From Magicicada septendecula (lineage: Eukaryota > Arthropoda > Insecta > Hemiptera > Cicadidae), in contig CM068368.1 of assembly GCA_034769895.1 (NCBI GenBank), positions 338,171,076 through 338,235,075 of the forward strand: 64,000 bases of DNA, written 5' to 3'. Numbering within the stretch: position 1 is the first letter of the stretch; each line of letters opens with the position of its first letter. Below are positions 20,726 through 33,200 of this stretch, in pieces. The position numbers were made by a program, and so were the translations under genes. The notes below the pieces were generated by a model. It ran no database searches and had not been told where the DNA came from. It saw nothing but the letters and a program-made list of their open reading frames with translations.

Positions 20726-21772
20726 CAGTTTTCCCTGTTTGAGAGATAGTTCCCATTGTACAATTAAGGAAAGTAATTTTAAGAATGGTTCCTTGTTTTT
20801 ATATAATAACAATAATAGTACATAATGTATATTGTATTAAATCAGATATTCTTTATATTTACGGTACAAGTTAAATATTCAGTTAGATACAGGATATGTA
20901 GGTATAACATTGTGTGTACATACATGCACATGCATACTGTACAAGGTATTATATAAATTATCATACAACATATTATAATAAATAAAAAAAAGCTATTACT
21001 TGTAATGTGGATACTACACTAGAAAAACGTTTAGAGGAAGTCAGATTTATGCAATTAAATATTAAGGAATTCTGTTAGAAGTAATTTATTCATTAATTTT
21101 GTTTATTGAACAGATAAACGTATGTGAATGAAATCAAATGAATTCAAGTGGTTTGCATTACTTTGTTAACACTTTTGTTTAAGTTAAAATAACAATACAT
21201 ATTGCAACTAAAGCAGTCTGAACAAGAAGTGAAAACATAATACAATATCTGAAAAAACAATATAAACTGTTAACTGTTAAACTTTTTTCCTTCCAGTAAA
21301 TTTTTCCTTGTAATATGTTAATATAATCTGAAGTATACACATATAACTTGAAACAGAAGTGATGATGTTTGTGCAGTGCTGTATGTTATATTCTATAGTG
21401 AAGTGTAAAAATTCAATGATCATAGATTTTCACATCCCATTTTATGTTTAATGGTGCTGGTTTTCTGGGCATGATTGTGTTCTTCCTTTTCATTCCTTTT
21501 TCTTCTGTGTTTAAATACCCCAATGTCTCCACTACAAGTGAAGCTCGAATGGATGTTTAAACAAAGTTAAAGAAATGAAGAGAAAGAATGTACTCAAACA
21601 AACAACACCTAGAATATGTATTGGCAGCTGAACCATATATACAAAAACACACTCTTATTTTTGTCACCATACATGGATCTTCAGTTGGAAGATGACCCCA
21701 AAAGTTTTCCCAATTGTTAAACATATAAATAATTTCTAATGTACACAGTTACACATTCCACATTCATGCATG

Positions 21773-21793
21773 TGTGTGTGTGTGTGTGTGTGT
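21773..21793. repeat. (TG)n microsatellite
   Basis: Short TG repeat. Confidence 0.9.
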
Positions 21794-21938
21794 CTAATGA
21801 TTTATACACATGTTTTTTGGGACTAATGAAGCCTTCTGTAGTTTAAAATGCATAATAGTTCTTGGTATCCAAGTCACGTATGAACAGTAAATTATTATAA
21901 ATAAATCACCTTATATCCGTTGTGTGACTTCGTTACGC

Positions 21939-21989
21939 CGATTAAAATGACGCGTTTCGGAACATCTGCTCCATCATCAGATAAAATCG
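21939..21989 (-). ncRNA. Hammerhead-ribozyme-like motif (family C)
   Basis: On the minus strand: CUGAUGA (21980-21974), an unpaired U, helix II GGAGC/GUUCC (one G-U pair) around an AGAU loop, GAAA (21958-21955), the palindromic helix III ACGCGU, and a GUC triplet ending at 21949. Helix I is AU/AU, then an internal loop, then AAUCG (21943-21939) with CGAUU (21989-21985). ACGCGU followed by C is typical of retroelement minimal hammerheads. Confidence 0.58.
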
Positions 21990-22610
21990 CTCTATTGAGG
22001 TCGTTAAACGTTAAAAACACATGTTACACATAATTGTCCACTATGTAATTCACTTGCTTCCTAAATGTGACTATACTGTTTTATTTTTGACATTTTTAAC
22101 ATTTTTTCAAATAGTCTTTTTATATCATAATTGAAATATTGTATTTATGATAAGTTGAATGTGACATCCAAAATAATACAAAAAGTATACAAGCACAACA
22201 AGAGTCAGTAATAGAACTGAAACATATAAAAGCTCTGTGTATTATACACATCTATATAAACAAATAAAATTATTTAACTTATGTACTTGAAACTAATTGT
22301 TAATTACCGAGCTTCTTTCTAACTGTGAATTAAAATGTTGTTACCATTAATGCAACTGTATTTGAGTTTTGTATCTGTAAGCTTGAAAGAACTTTTAAGA
22401 ATGTACATAATATATGTATGTTATAGAAGTTACACATCTGTATTCAGTATTTGTTTGAAATGTAAAATACTGTATATTATCTATACATATTATACCATGT
22501 TTTTTATTAGTTGTACAAAACATTGCTTTTACGAATTATTGTTATTATTTCTGAGTATGTAGATACGGATAATGCTAGTTTTATTTTAACTAAAACTAGA
22601 ACGAGGTCAT

Positions 22611-22753
<143 letters not shown>

Positions 22754-23726
22754 GCATGTTCATGTTATCAAATGTAATTTAAGTTACATACTTTTAAAAT
22801 GTAAAAGTACGTCTTTTAAAGTACAAAAGTAAGTTTAAAGTACAAAAAGTTTATTTATATGTATGATACAATTTTTGTCTTTGGCAGATTCTTATAAATA
22901 TTCTAAGAATCTCTGTAATAGATTTCTGACACCAAATCTCATTAAAAAAAACTAATATTAGATTAAAATGACTTGTGGTATTTTGCTACAGTATTGTTTG
23001 TGAAACTATTCAAATTTATACATCTTAAATATATCTTAAATAAAAACTGAACAATATAATGTATTGTCTGTAGTGTGTGTAGTGTTTTTATGACCTGTTG
23101 ATAACAAAAAAGAAAGTACAAGAATAATACTTACTCTTTCTGTAGCAGCAGTAATAGTGGAAACAAGACTTACAAATACCAGAGCCATCCTTAAAATGTA
23201 ACATTACTAAGGTAAATGTAACAAGGTACTAAGTAAGACATGATTTATCATCATAATACAGTGCTCTGAAAATTGATAAACTCATTGTGACAGTGTCATA
23301 ACAACTGAAATTGAAATTCATATTTTCAGCAGCGACAAGGACCTAAGGAACAGAAGTGTGCTTCTATGTAACAGTTTGTAAAAATGTTTGTCTTAGACGA
23401 TGTATATAAAACATTAGCAGTGGAAGGCCAATACCACTGACAAAATTTCACTCTAGTGATAATGTTATTCATAACGGTGGCTAACTAGTCTGTGAAGTCA
23501 GGTGTAGGACTAACAGAAATGGTTTAAGGCCTGGGTGACCTGGACAGCCTCCCAAGGTGTCTTTTAGTTTTTAAGCATCTCTTTTACAAACTGAAGTCTT
23601 AAAAAAAAATAAAATAAAAATTTATCTTTTGGACTTGTGTTTTACAACTTTTTCATCACCATATTTATACATAAGTTTACTTTCATGTCTTAGGTCATAA
23701 TTTAGTTAATAACTATTGTTTATCAT

Positions 23727-23758
23727 TATTATTATTATTAATATTATTATTATTATTA
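23727..23758. repeat. (ATT)n microsatellite
   Basis: Imperfect ATT trinucleotide run. Confidence 0.8.
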
Positions 23759-26700
23759 GTGTTACTATTACTTGATGATGATGACAATGAGATGGTGATG
23801 ATAATGTTCTATAAAACACTGTTCATAGCCAAGTTTGTGTAAGTTTGTTTGAAATATTCATCATGGATCAAATTAGCCTAAAGTTTTGACTTATTCATTA
23901 TTTTCCAGCTGTTAGAAAGAATATAGTATTACATTTTAAAAACTGTAAAATTTCTACACTAAGATTAAAACTTTTAGTTATCACAAGAGAATTGAGTAAA
24001 AGGTTCTAAATGCACTGTTCATTGTTCTAAATGCACAGGTTTTCTGATTTACAGTCTAGTGTCACTTATTTATCAGCTCTTGTTTATTAGTACAATTTAG
24101 ATATTACAGATTTTAAGCTGTTATTTGGATAAATGTTACATATATAGTTTATGCTGCAAATACTGTAAATTAAAAATGTAACGGTAATACTTTTTTCAAA
24201 ATTTTCTATCCATGTAGTAAATACAAAAATAAAATATGTGTATCAAAAATGCATTTGTTTTAAATAAAATCAAGCAAAAAAGACTTGAAATTTGAAATTA
24301 AGTTTGTGAGATTGAAAATATGTAAATACAAAAGGTAGTTTTTATTGGATAGAGAGTGGAATGGAAAGGAGGGCCAAAACCCATCTTGTCCAGAGGAAAA
24401 TTTTATATTGAGTGCCACTGAATATTAATATAATAAGAATGTATTTTTATATAATATTCTACGAAAAGAAAAAAATAATTATCCTGTTCTCTACTGGCAT
24501 GTTTTGGTCATTCTGTCCTCCTGCACCAGACAGTTTTTGGTTGCCTCCAATATAATGTTATTCATTGGACATAAAAACCGACACAACTTGATTAACTTGA
24601 CACATTTTCAGTCATTATGAACATGTTATTATTATAAAAAGGAAATACTTGCGCCTTTGCAAGTACACAAAAATTATAAATTTTTTTTTGGTGTTTGGTT
24701 GTTACTTGTTAACAATTTTTGTGCAAAGCTGCCTACACTGTGAATTCAAGGAAACAGTTACCACTAGTGGATCAGTGTATGATAATGTTTGCATTATATT
24801 CACCACTGAAATAGCCACTCTATGAAAAATACAAGTGGTTCCTTCTCTTGTATCCAGTCGCCCATTTATGTCACTGACATAATTAAACAGAAAAAGTGTT
24901 TAATTATATTCACAAGCTTAAAGGAGGTCTGTGAAAGATATAACTTCATGTATAAAATTAAATTAATGGAACAATCAATATAATGAAGTGTACATAGAAG
25001 AGATATTGATGTTTTCATCAACTATAGGTACAGTTGAATGTTGTTTATCTCCAATAAGACGTGTTATGTCTAATTTTTCTGAAACCTACTAAGCATCCTA
25101 CTAAGCATCAAAATTTGTTTTTTCAGACAAGTAATATTCAAAAAATGGTATGAGTTATGATAACAGTTATCACACTTTGTGAGAATAAAGTAAATTAGAA
25201 CTAACCTAATCTTCTAGTCATATAGCCTACTGGAATTTAGCCTGTCAGCCTATTTATAGGTGAGTGGGATGCACTCTTACTATTGAGTTCCCATGTTAGA
25301 TTAATAAAGAAATGTGACTTATGTGAAGTGATGAAATATCCTATATGTCACTTAATCATAATCATGTTTACGTATGAAAATACTAGAGAAGTGACCATAA
25401 TGGTTATTAAAATCTTTTGTATTTTGCCTAAACCGCTGTGGTGCTGTGTTGCTTAGGATTCGCTTCATTTGTTTATACCTAAATATGTTGTAAGTGCTGA
25501 ATCATGTTTGTGCCTTGAAAATGAAAAATATTTTTACTTAAGAAATTTTGAAATTTTGTTAGACATACCGTAACTTTGTTTTCAAAGAACACTGATTCTA
25601 AGCCATTACAGGTTTGGAAACTAGTGTTATAATATGATAGTACTTATACATTTTTTGTGTACTGGTATTTCTTTATCAATTTTTATTGAATAATTTGAAA
25701 GGAGAGATTCAGAAGTTGATTAAAAGTTAGACTGTAAAAAGAATCCTGTAGTAATTTGTATAAAAACTATTACATTGTTATATAGATTTTAATAAATTGT
25801 TTGCTTTCTTATTGTAATGAATGTTTAAATTATTTGGTAGCATTCTTGTTTAAATAGAAGTCTTAAAATTTGTTTATAAAGTCTATTATATCAAAATAAT
25901 TTGGATGTTTAACATGAATTTTTAATCCCTAAAATTCATTCATTTTTTTGTTGTTAAGGTATCAGAATAACACATGAAAGTGCAAAGTCCAAATACTAAC
26001 ATTCACCTGTTGTTAACTTACATTTTTTTTTCTTTATAGTATATCACACAAACACGACATTAAGTGAATCATGCAAAAGAAACAAGTGATGTTATATACA
26101 CAGACAGTAATAGACAGACAGACATACACATAAGCCACATACACACATGCTGCACAGCTGAAGTTGCAGGAGTATAAACAATAAACAGACAAAAGAAAAC
26201 ACACAACAAACAAAAGACAAATTTAAAAAAAAATTGGACACATTGAAAACGATATATTGTGACAATATTTTTATTATTGACACTTATTATACTTGTACAT
26301 GTTTGTTTTATTTTATTGTTAGAGAGCGAAGGGCAATCTTATAACTGATCAGCCTTGCAAATATATAGTAATAGTTTACAGTAGCTATTATTTTACTGAT
26401 AAATATACAAATTTTATTTTAAAAAATAATCTATATATTACAATACAGAAATAATAAAAATATTTTTCAACTATATATAAACAACACTATGGAATAAATA
26501 ACTATAAATAGTTTTTGTGGTTTTCATTAACAAAACAAAAATAAAAATAACATTTCATTACAAAGATTTTAAAAATTATATGTGCATTTTGAACAAGTTA
26601 AGTGAATGTGTACCAGTATCATAAATATGCAAGTCTTTCAGAATTATGATATACTTTAAGTTGTAATCTCACTGCACAAGGCTTCAAAATCAATCGTAGA

Positions 26701-26805
26701 ACTAAAAACAAGCAGTTGGGGAAATTTGTTTTTACATGACTTAATGAATAACAATAACAGAGTGAATTTGAAGCCTGGTACAATTAAAGTGAATGCACAT
26801 CTGTC

Positions 26806-26811
26806 TTTATT
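26806..26811 (-). promoter_or_regulatory. Candidate polyadenylation signal, proximal Gasp exon
   Basis: AATAAA on the minus strand about 270 bp beyond the proximal stop codon. Its position would give a short 3' untranslated region; other A-rich hexamers lie further on. Confidence 0.35.
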
Positions 26812-27082
26812 CTGCAACTATTGGAGTTACCACGTTCTGTAACTCTATTCTCTACAATGGATAATTTTTTCTGTTTTAAATACTGAAATATATATATGTT
26901 TAACATTTGGATTACAAATAATTTTTCTTGATAGAATCAATAAAACCAGTAATAATATTGAGAATATTAATTAGCCTGAGTGCACAATTTGTCCGCGAAC
27001 CTTAATAAAATAAAAGGATCGCTTTTCTCCACTGAACTAAAGTCCTCCCATGTCAAAATGACATAGATATATGAGTTATATT

Positions 27083-27290
27083 TTAAGCAGCATCATCATA
27101 GTTTTCTTTTCCTTGGCTTGGTCTAGCTGGTGAAGGAGGAGCTGGCCTGGGGCTCTGTGCCTGGGGACGTGGTTTGTTACCGGCTCCTTTTGGGACGGGC
27201 ACATTACGTGAGTTTCCATTGCCTTGGAGTCCAGCCAACAGTTCGCTCTTTCGGATACTCTTTAGGTCCAAGTCTCCATAGTAGTCCTCA
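27083..27290 (-). CDS. Gasp: Gasp exon 5 (proximal last exon)
   Basis: Acceptor AG at 27291-27292; the first base T completes the split codon for C222, the last cysteine of domain 3. It encodes EDYYGDLDLKSIRKSELLAG and a tail rich in Pro, Gln, Asn and Lys, ending NYDDAA before the stop at 27083-27085. Confidence 0.92.
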
Positions 27291-30200
27291 CTATAGGATT
27301 AGTTAAAAGTTAGAAGTTAGAAGTGGGAAAGGTCAAAAGAAAAGAATTTTTGAGACAAAGATAGAGTAAAAGAGAAACACAGGGAGACAAAAAGCCAGAA
27401 TATAGTCGTGCGATTATGCCATGCAATTTAATATAACACAAAAACAAAACATTTTAAATAACGACACTGCATGCCTGATAAAATTGAAATATATTGAACA
27501 TATTGTTAATTAATATATCTGGCAGCCGTGCAGATTTCTATTTTCAGCAACTTGTGTGCACCGAACAGGTATTTTCATATGATTTGAATTTTCAAATTTA
27601 AAAAACTTTCAGACATTTAGAGGTTATAGTTAAATTAGTGAATTTTAAAAGTAATTTTTTAATATAATTTTTATGAATTAGTAAACAATTTACTTTATGA
27701 GATTTTAATTACATTAGAAAAATAATCTAATGAGCTTTTATTATTTTTGATTCACGTGATTATTTAAAATCCTTTCTCACATATAGAGCTATTTTTAATG
27801 GTCATGAGGTAAGAGATTGATATTCTGTTTTGATCTCTAATAAGTCACTTTCTGTCAAAATTGCTTCATTTACTATTCTCTGAAATTTCACATTTTTGAA
27901 AGCATTAATATTATGAAATGAGCATGTTGCTTGATACATACTGCTTTCTCTCCCTGCTGCCATTGAGCTAGAATAATAATTGGCATCACTACAGTCTGGA
28001 TTAATATTATTTTTATTAAAATATTTTTCTCTAATATTTTTTGGAATATATATTCTCCAATTACCACAAAAATCTGTTTAGAGAAAATAACTTTATACTA
28101 TTAGCAGACTTATTGAAAGAAATGTTGAATAATTTTCATTTTTTAATACGAATTTTATCATTCAAGGATAAAATATTAAATACATGGATTTTAATAAAAA
28201 GTAACCTTTAAATTGCCTTTCCTATCTATATTTTGACAATTTTCAGGTTTCTTGTTTGTATTCTATGTGTTGTGTTAAGCTTAAAAAATGTTATTTAACA
28301 TATATGGAGGAAATTTTTGTTATTTGTGTACACAAATTGCTTCCTTAACTTATTATTAATACCAAACATTCATGTCCATGTACCACAGAAGTTAAGACAC
28401 ATTTATATTTAAAATAGTTACTGAAGATAACTGCTTTTTGTTCACTGTTAGATCAGGGTCTTTATACAAGTGTTCCCATGGTCCCAATTATCTAACTCAT
28501 AAATGCATCTGAACATGCATCCATAAACCTATTATTATTACCTTAAATATTACTGCACATATTTATTATGAAAACTGACAGACTGATCAATTAATAATAC
28601 TGTATTCATATAGATATAATTGTTATATGTGATTAAATAAAGATGATTGTTTTAAGATAAATATAATTTGTTAAATGTAGAAATATATTTAAAAGAAAAT
28701 TATTTTTTGATTAAAGCAAACAAAATGTTCTTGTAAATGCAAAAATTACAACAACACAACATTTGGTACATGTTTAAAAATAGAAAATAAGATTTTTCTT
28801 TTGTAAATTGATGTTTTTATTTTGACATTCACGGTTGCTATGCTCTGTGTAGCAATTGTTATTACTGTTGCTGATAATGATGCTGACAGGCACAACATCT
28901 GGCAGTGTTACAAAAAAATAACCAATAAATTTCTTGTTAAGCGAATTCAATGCAACAACAATTTATTATAAATGTTACTGACACACACACACATACACAC
29001 ACAGAATAATATATAGTGTTAATTACTAGGGATAGAGTTTGTTTTATAATTGTAATGATCCTATAGTTTATAGTTTATTATGTATTCTGTAGACAGTATC
29101 ATGGCTATATATTTGTATATTGCAGACCACAGATATTAAGTTATATGATTAAATTTATCTTGTATTTGATTAGAAGAATAAATTTCCTTCCTACTCTATT
29201 GGAAATTTTGGTAAAAAGATATAAACGTTGGACAATTTTGAGGCTGTTGTAAAACAAACCTCACATGCGGAACCTTGTAAGAAAGATGTTTTAAAGAAAA
29301 ATAGCTATTATGTTTTGTTTCGATAGTCAAAGGAAATGTAAATTTCCAATGGTGGGATTGAGTGGAATATTTTTATACCAAATCTAATAATTTCTTTTAT
29401 ATTCGGAAGTTTTTAACTCAGTGTGTGGGATTCTGAACAGGTGCTGTAAAATAAAGTATGCTGAAAATCTGAGGGAATTTTAACTGATGATACGAGTTCT
29501 AGATATTAAAGATGAAAATTAACAGCCAGTTGACAAATATTGCTGTTATTTTGTGCTTGTTTCAGTGTTTGTTTTCCTCAACATAACATCAGGAAATTCT
29601 TTACACTGTTAATATTTGGCTAATGCCACTGTTAACCAAACAATTTCAGATGTGCATTGGGCAAATCGTATCTACAAGACCGCCTTCTGCTATAATAAAC
29701 TTACTGTAAACATGAAATTAATTCTATGCGTTGATGCTGAATGAGACCATCACTACATGATTAGCATTTAATGATTTTTAGCATAGAAAGACATTGATGT
29801 AACAAGGCATCAAAATGCCTTATATGAGTAACAACTGAGTAGTTTTTTGCTGTCCAATCATATCAGCAGTTACAACCCGTGCTGATTATAACAGTCTTAT
29901 AATTTTATATTTGACTAATATTGTATATATTTTTGAACAGATAAAATATTTTTATTTTTATAAATTCAGTCAACTAAGTTCTTTTTTATGTATTAATGTT
30001 ATCATAATAATTTATGTAGGTAAAAATATTAACTTTCATAATTTCTTGACTTTTTGCATCATTGGAAACTTAATGTATAATTAAAAGAAAATGTAAAATT
30101 TACTTTAAACGTCAAGTGTTTATTACTGAAACATACCAGCCAGGTACTTCTTCAGGGTCTTCACAGCTTCCACTTCCATCTTGGTCTCCAATCTTGAAAA

Positions 30201-33200
30201 CTGTTCCGATTGGACAGCCATATTCACGTGGAATACCTTCTAAACAGATGAAGTACTTTCTACAGTCATCAGGATGGGCATGTCTTGAGAATGAACCAGC
30301 AGAATTGGCAACTTCACCTGGTGCAGGGCAGTTGAAACCATTTGCCACTTCTGTAAAAAAAATTGTTTTGAAACAATTATTTTATTTGTTAAAACTAATG
30401 TTTTGTCTTAAGTGATTACATCAAGTATAAATTTTACATTCTTAAATTTATTGTAAACATTTAAAGATCTGTTCCATATTTCATTATTCATTGACTATTA
30501 ATTTCTCAGGTGGTACATTTGGCCTTACTAAGACATAGAATGTTTCATATGAAGTTTATGCTTTAACTGATGAAAAAGCATTGGTAAAACTAAGATATTA
30601 TTCTTGCACAAGGGGTCGCCTCTTCTATCTGAGAATTATCTTTGTAAAGCATGTTGTTTTACCTTTTTGGTATTCAGGGTTTTAAATTTGTTAAGTAACT
30701 GTATTCTGTAGTCGATGTTACATTTAAATAAAAGTCTTTTGAAACTCAATTTAATTTTTTTCCGAGATTCCTGGGGAAACTGCACCCTCTGTCTACATTA
30801 ATTATGCAATGGGAAACAGTAGAAATACTATAAACAGAGGTACATTAGAGTATTTCCGCATTTCTTCTATACATAACTCTATAGAGACTAGATAAATGTC
30901 CTTTTTAATAAGATAGTTTGTATTTGTATCATATATAGTTTTAAACAGTTTGCCTATTTAGCTTGAAGTGGATTTAAAACTATTTATTTTGAAAGGAAAC
31001 AACAATAATAAAAATTATTATGTATGCTACACATTCTGTAATAAGAAATTTTGAAAATTTATATTAACATATTGTACGATAAAAGCAAAGACAAATAAAA
31101 TTTCACAACACACACACACACACACTTATAGGAGTGGTGTATTCAGGATTTTCCCACGGGGAGAAGTTATTAACGATGATGGAGTGTTGGTAATTGATGT
31201 GTAATATTCCAGTGCATCTCTAACAACATGCTTGTCCAATATAATCTTACATTATGATGCCACTTAGATTTTACACAATCCTCAGTTCGCAGGTAGTCTA
31301 CAAACCTACATTCCAGCACTTGTGGGAAGAAGGCATCTAGTAAAATGTTTTTATTTATTTATACAACACAATTGGGCATATGGGCATATCAAGTTTTTTT
31401 GGGGGGGGGGGGACAAGGTATTGTAATATTTATGGCTTCATAGGCTTGATAGGTTTAATGTGACACCACTGACTGATAAACTTGATAAACTAATATTAGA
31501 TGATCTGGATAAAAAAATTGGACCAGTTGTATAATACATTGACTTGTGTATGTGTGTTATTTGTATGTTACTAGTTAATAGGTCAAGTACTAGTTAAGTA
31601 CTGAATAACGAATACAAAAAACTGACCTTCAACTTTACATTCTGGTACTTGATCAGCCCACATACAGACTCTTGCTTCTCTGTCATAAGCGAGTCCAGGA
31701 GAACATTGGTACCGACTAGATTCTCCATTCCAGCAGTTCCAGAAAGTATCACACTTTGCTTCATCAGGGAAGATACCATACAGTCGTGGACAATGAGGTG
31801 TACTGATTGCAGGTTCTGTAAGGAAACAAACAGAATATCATTTATTATTTGTGTTTAACATGTTAATTTGTTGGTGATTTTAATATGCACTCTACAGTAA
31901 AATGCTTTAACCATAATTATGCAAGTTAGCTGAATTATAATGAAAATAAGATGCAATGAATTGAAAATTGCTGTGAGGCTCAAAATGTTTGTGATATTAA
32001 AATATTAAAAACAATATTAAATACAATATTTTTAATATTGAATGCTAATTTTTTAATATTGTATGCTAAAAATTAATTTTTATGTATAGGTATAAGGTAG
32101 AAAGGTTTATGTTTATGTACATAGTTTATGTATGCGGTTTCTATTTTATATGATTTTTTACTAAAAATTAGTATATAGCCATCTTTTGTTTTAAACAGTA
32201 CTGACATACAATACTGTAGTTCTTTCAAATTGTAAAAATGGATATTAAAGAAATCTCTTTATTTATACCAATGAAGAATAATAAGAAATATTGAATAGAA
32301 GAATTCAAATTATTTGTTTAAACAAGGTCACAAAATGAATCTCCCTTGAGAAACATTTTCAGTTGTAGACAGTGTAAGTAGAAGAGACACTTCAGAATAT
32401 CTATTTTAACATATTATTTTTAAACGTTTTGGTTGAATGTAAAGTTAGCAAAAATTCCAATATGTTGTTCATGATCTAATAAATAATTTAAAAAGTGTAT
32501 GTATCAGTACAGTGTTTTTATGTCAGTTTACAAACTGAAACAACAACAACAATAATAATAATAATAATTATTATTATTATTAGAGTATTTTTTAAACAAT
32601 CAGATAAATAGAAATATTTTAGTTGTCTTGATTATTCATCTCTTCTTTCACAGCACTAACACTTATCTAAAAATTAACTTTTTCTTGTGAAAACTTACTT
32701 TTTTCGTTGGACGCGTTTCGGCGTACGTATCCGCCTTCTTCAGCTTCGAGTCAGACTGCCATCATTTCGTAACGGTTGTTGTGTGGAAGGTGTAGTGGGG
32801 GTGGTGTGTGGAGGAAGGGGATTGGCGAGGGGATTCAACTTGATGTGTGTTTTTTGTAAAATTGTGTCAAAAAGTGTACGTGATTTATATTGTAATTGAT
32901 CGTTAAGTATGTTGTTTGGTTGTGTTGTGTGGTGTTTATATATTTCGTATTGTTCAGTTGTGTTGAGTTTTCGACCTTTAGGTAAGTAATGTAAAATTTC
33001 AAGATTAGTGTCTATGTTGGTGTAACTGTGGTTTTCTGTGTGTATGTGTGTGGCAAATGCGGAGTGTATATTGTTGTTGGTTAGAGCTTTTAAGTGTTCA
33101 GTATGACTTGAAGCTGAAGAAGGCGGATACGTACGCCGAAACGCGTCCAACGAAAAAAGTAAGTTTTCACAAGAAAAAGTTCATTTTTAGATAAGAAATA

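Larger units (their letters stand above)
32662..33195. mobile_element. PLE copy with ~97-bp inverted arms, in Gasp intron 2
   Basis: Arms at 32662-32760 and 33100-33195 are inverted copies with only a few mismatches and share CGTTGGACGCGTTTCGGCGT or its complement. The minus-strand centre encodes the C-terminal part of a Penelope-like GIY-YIG protein. A hammerhead-like motif occurs in each arm, pointing outward. No target duplication was identified. Confidence 0.78.

Noticed and set aside
30116-30415. 99-codon plus-strand frame opposite Gasp exon 4
   Set aside because: Antisense shadow of the conserved minus-strand exon, which has cysteine spacing and splice sites.
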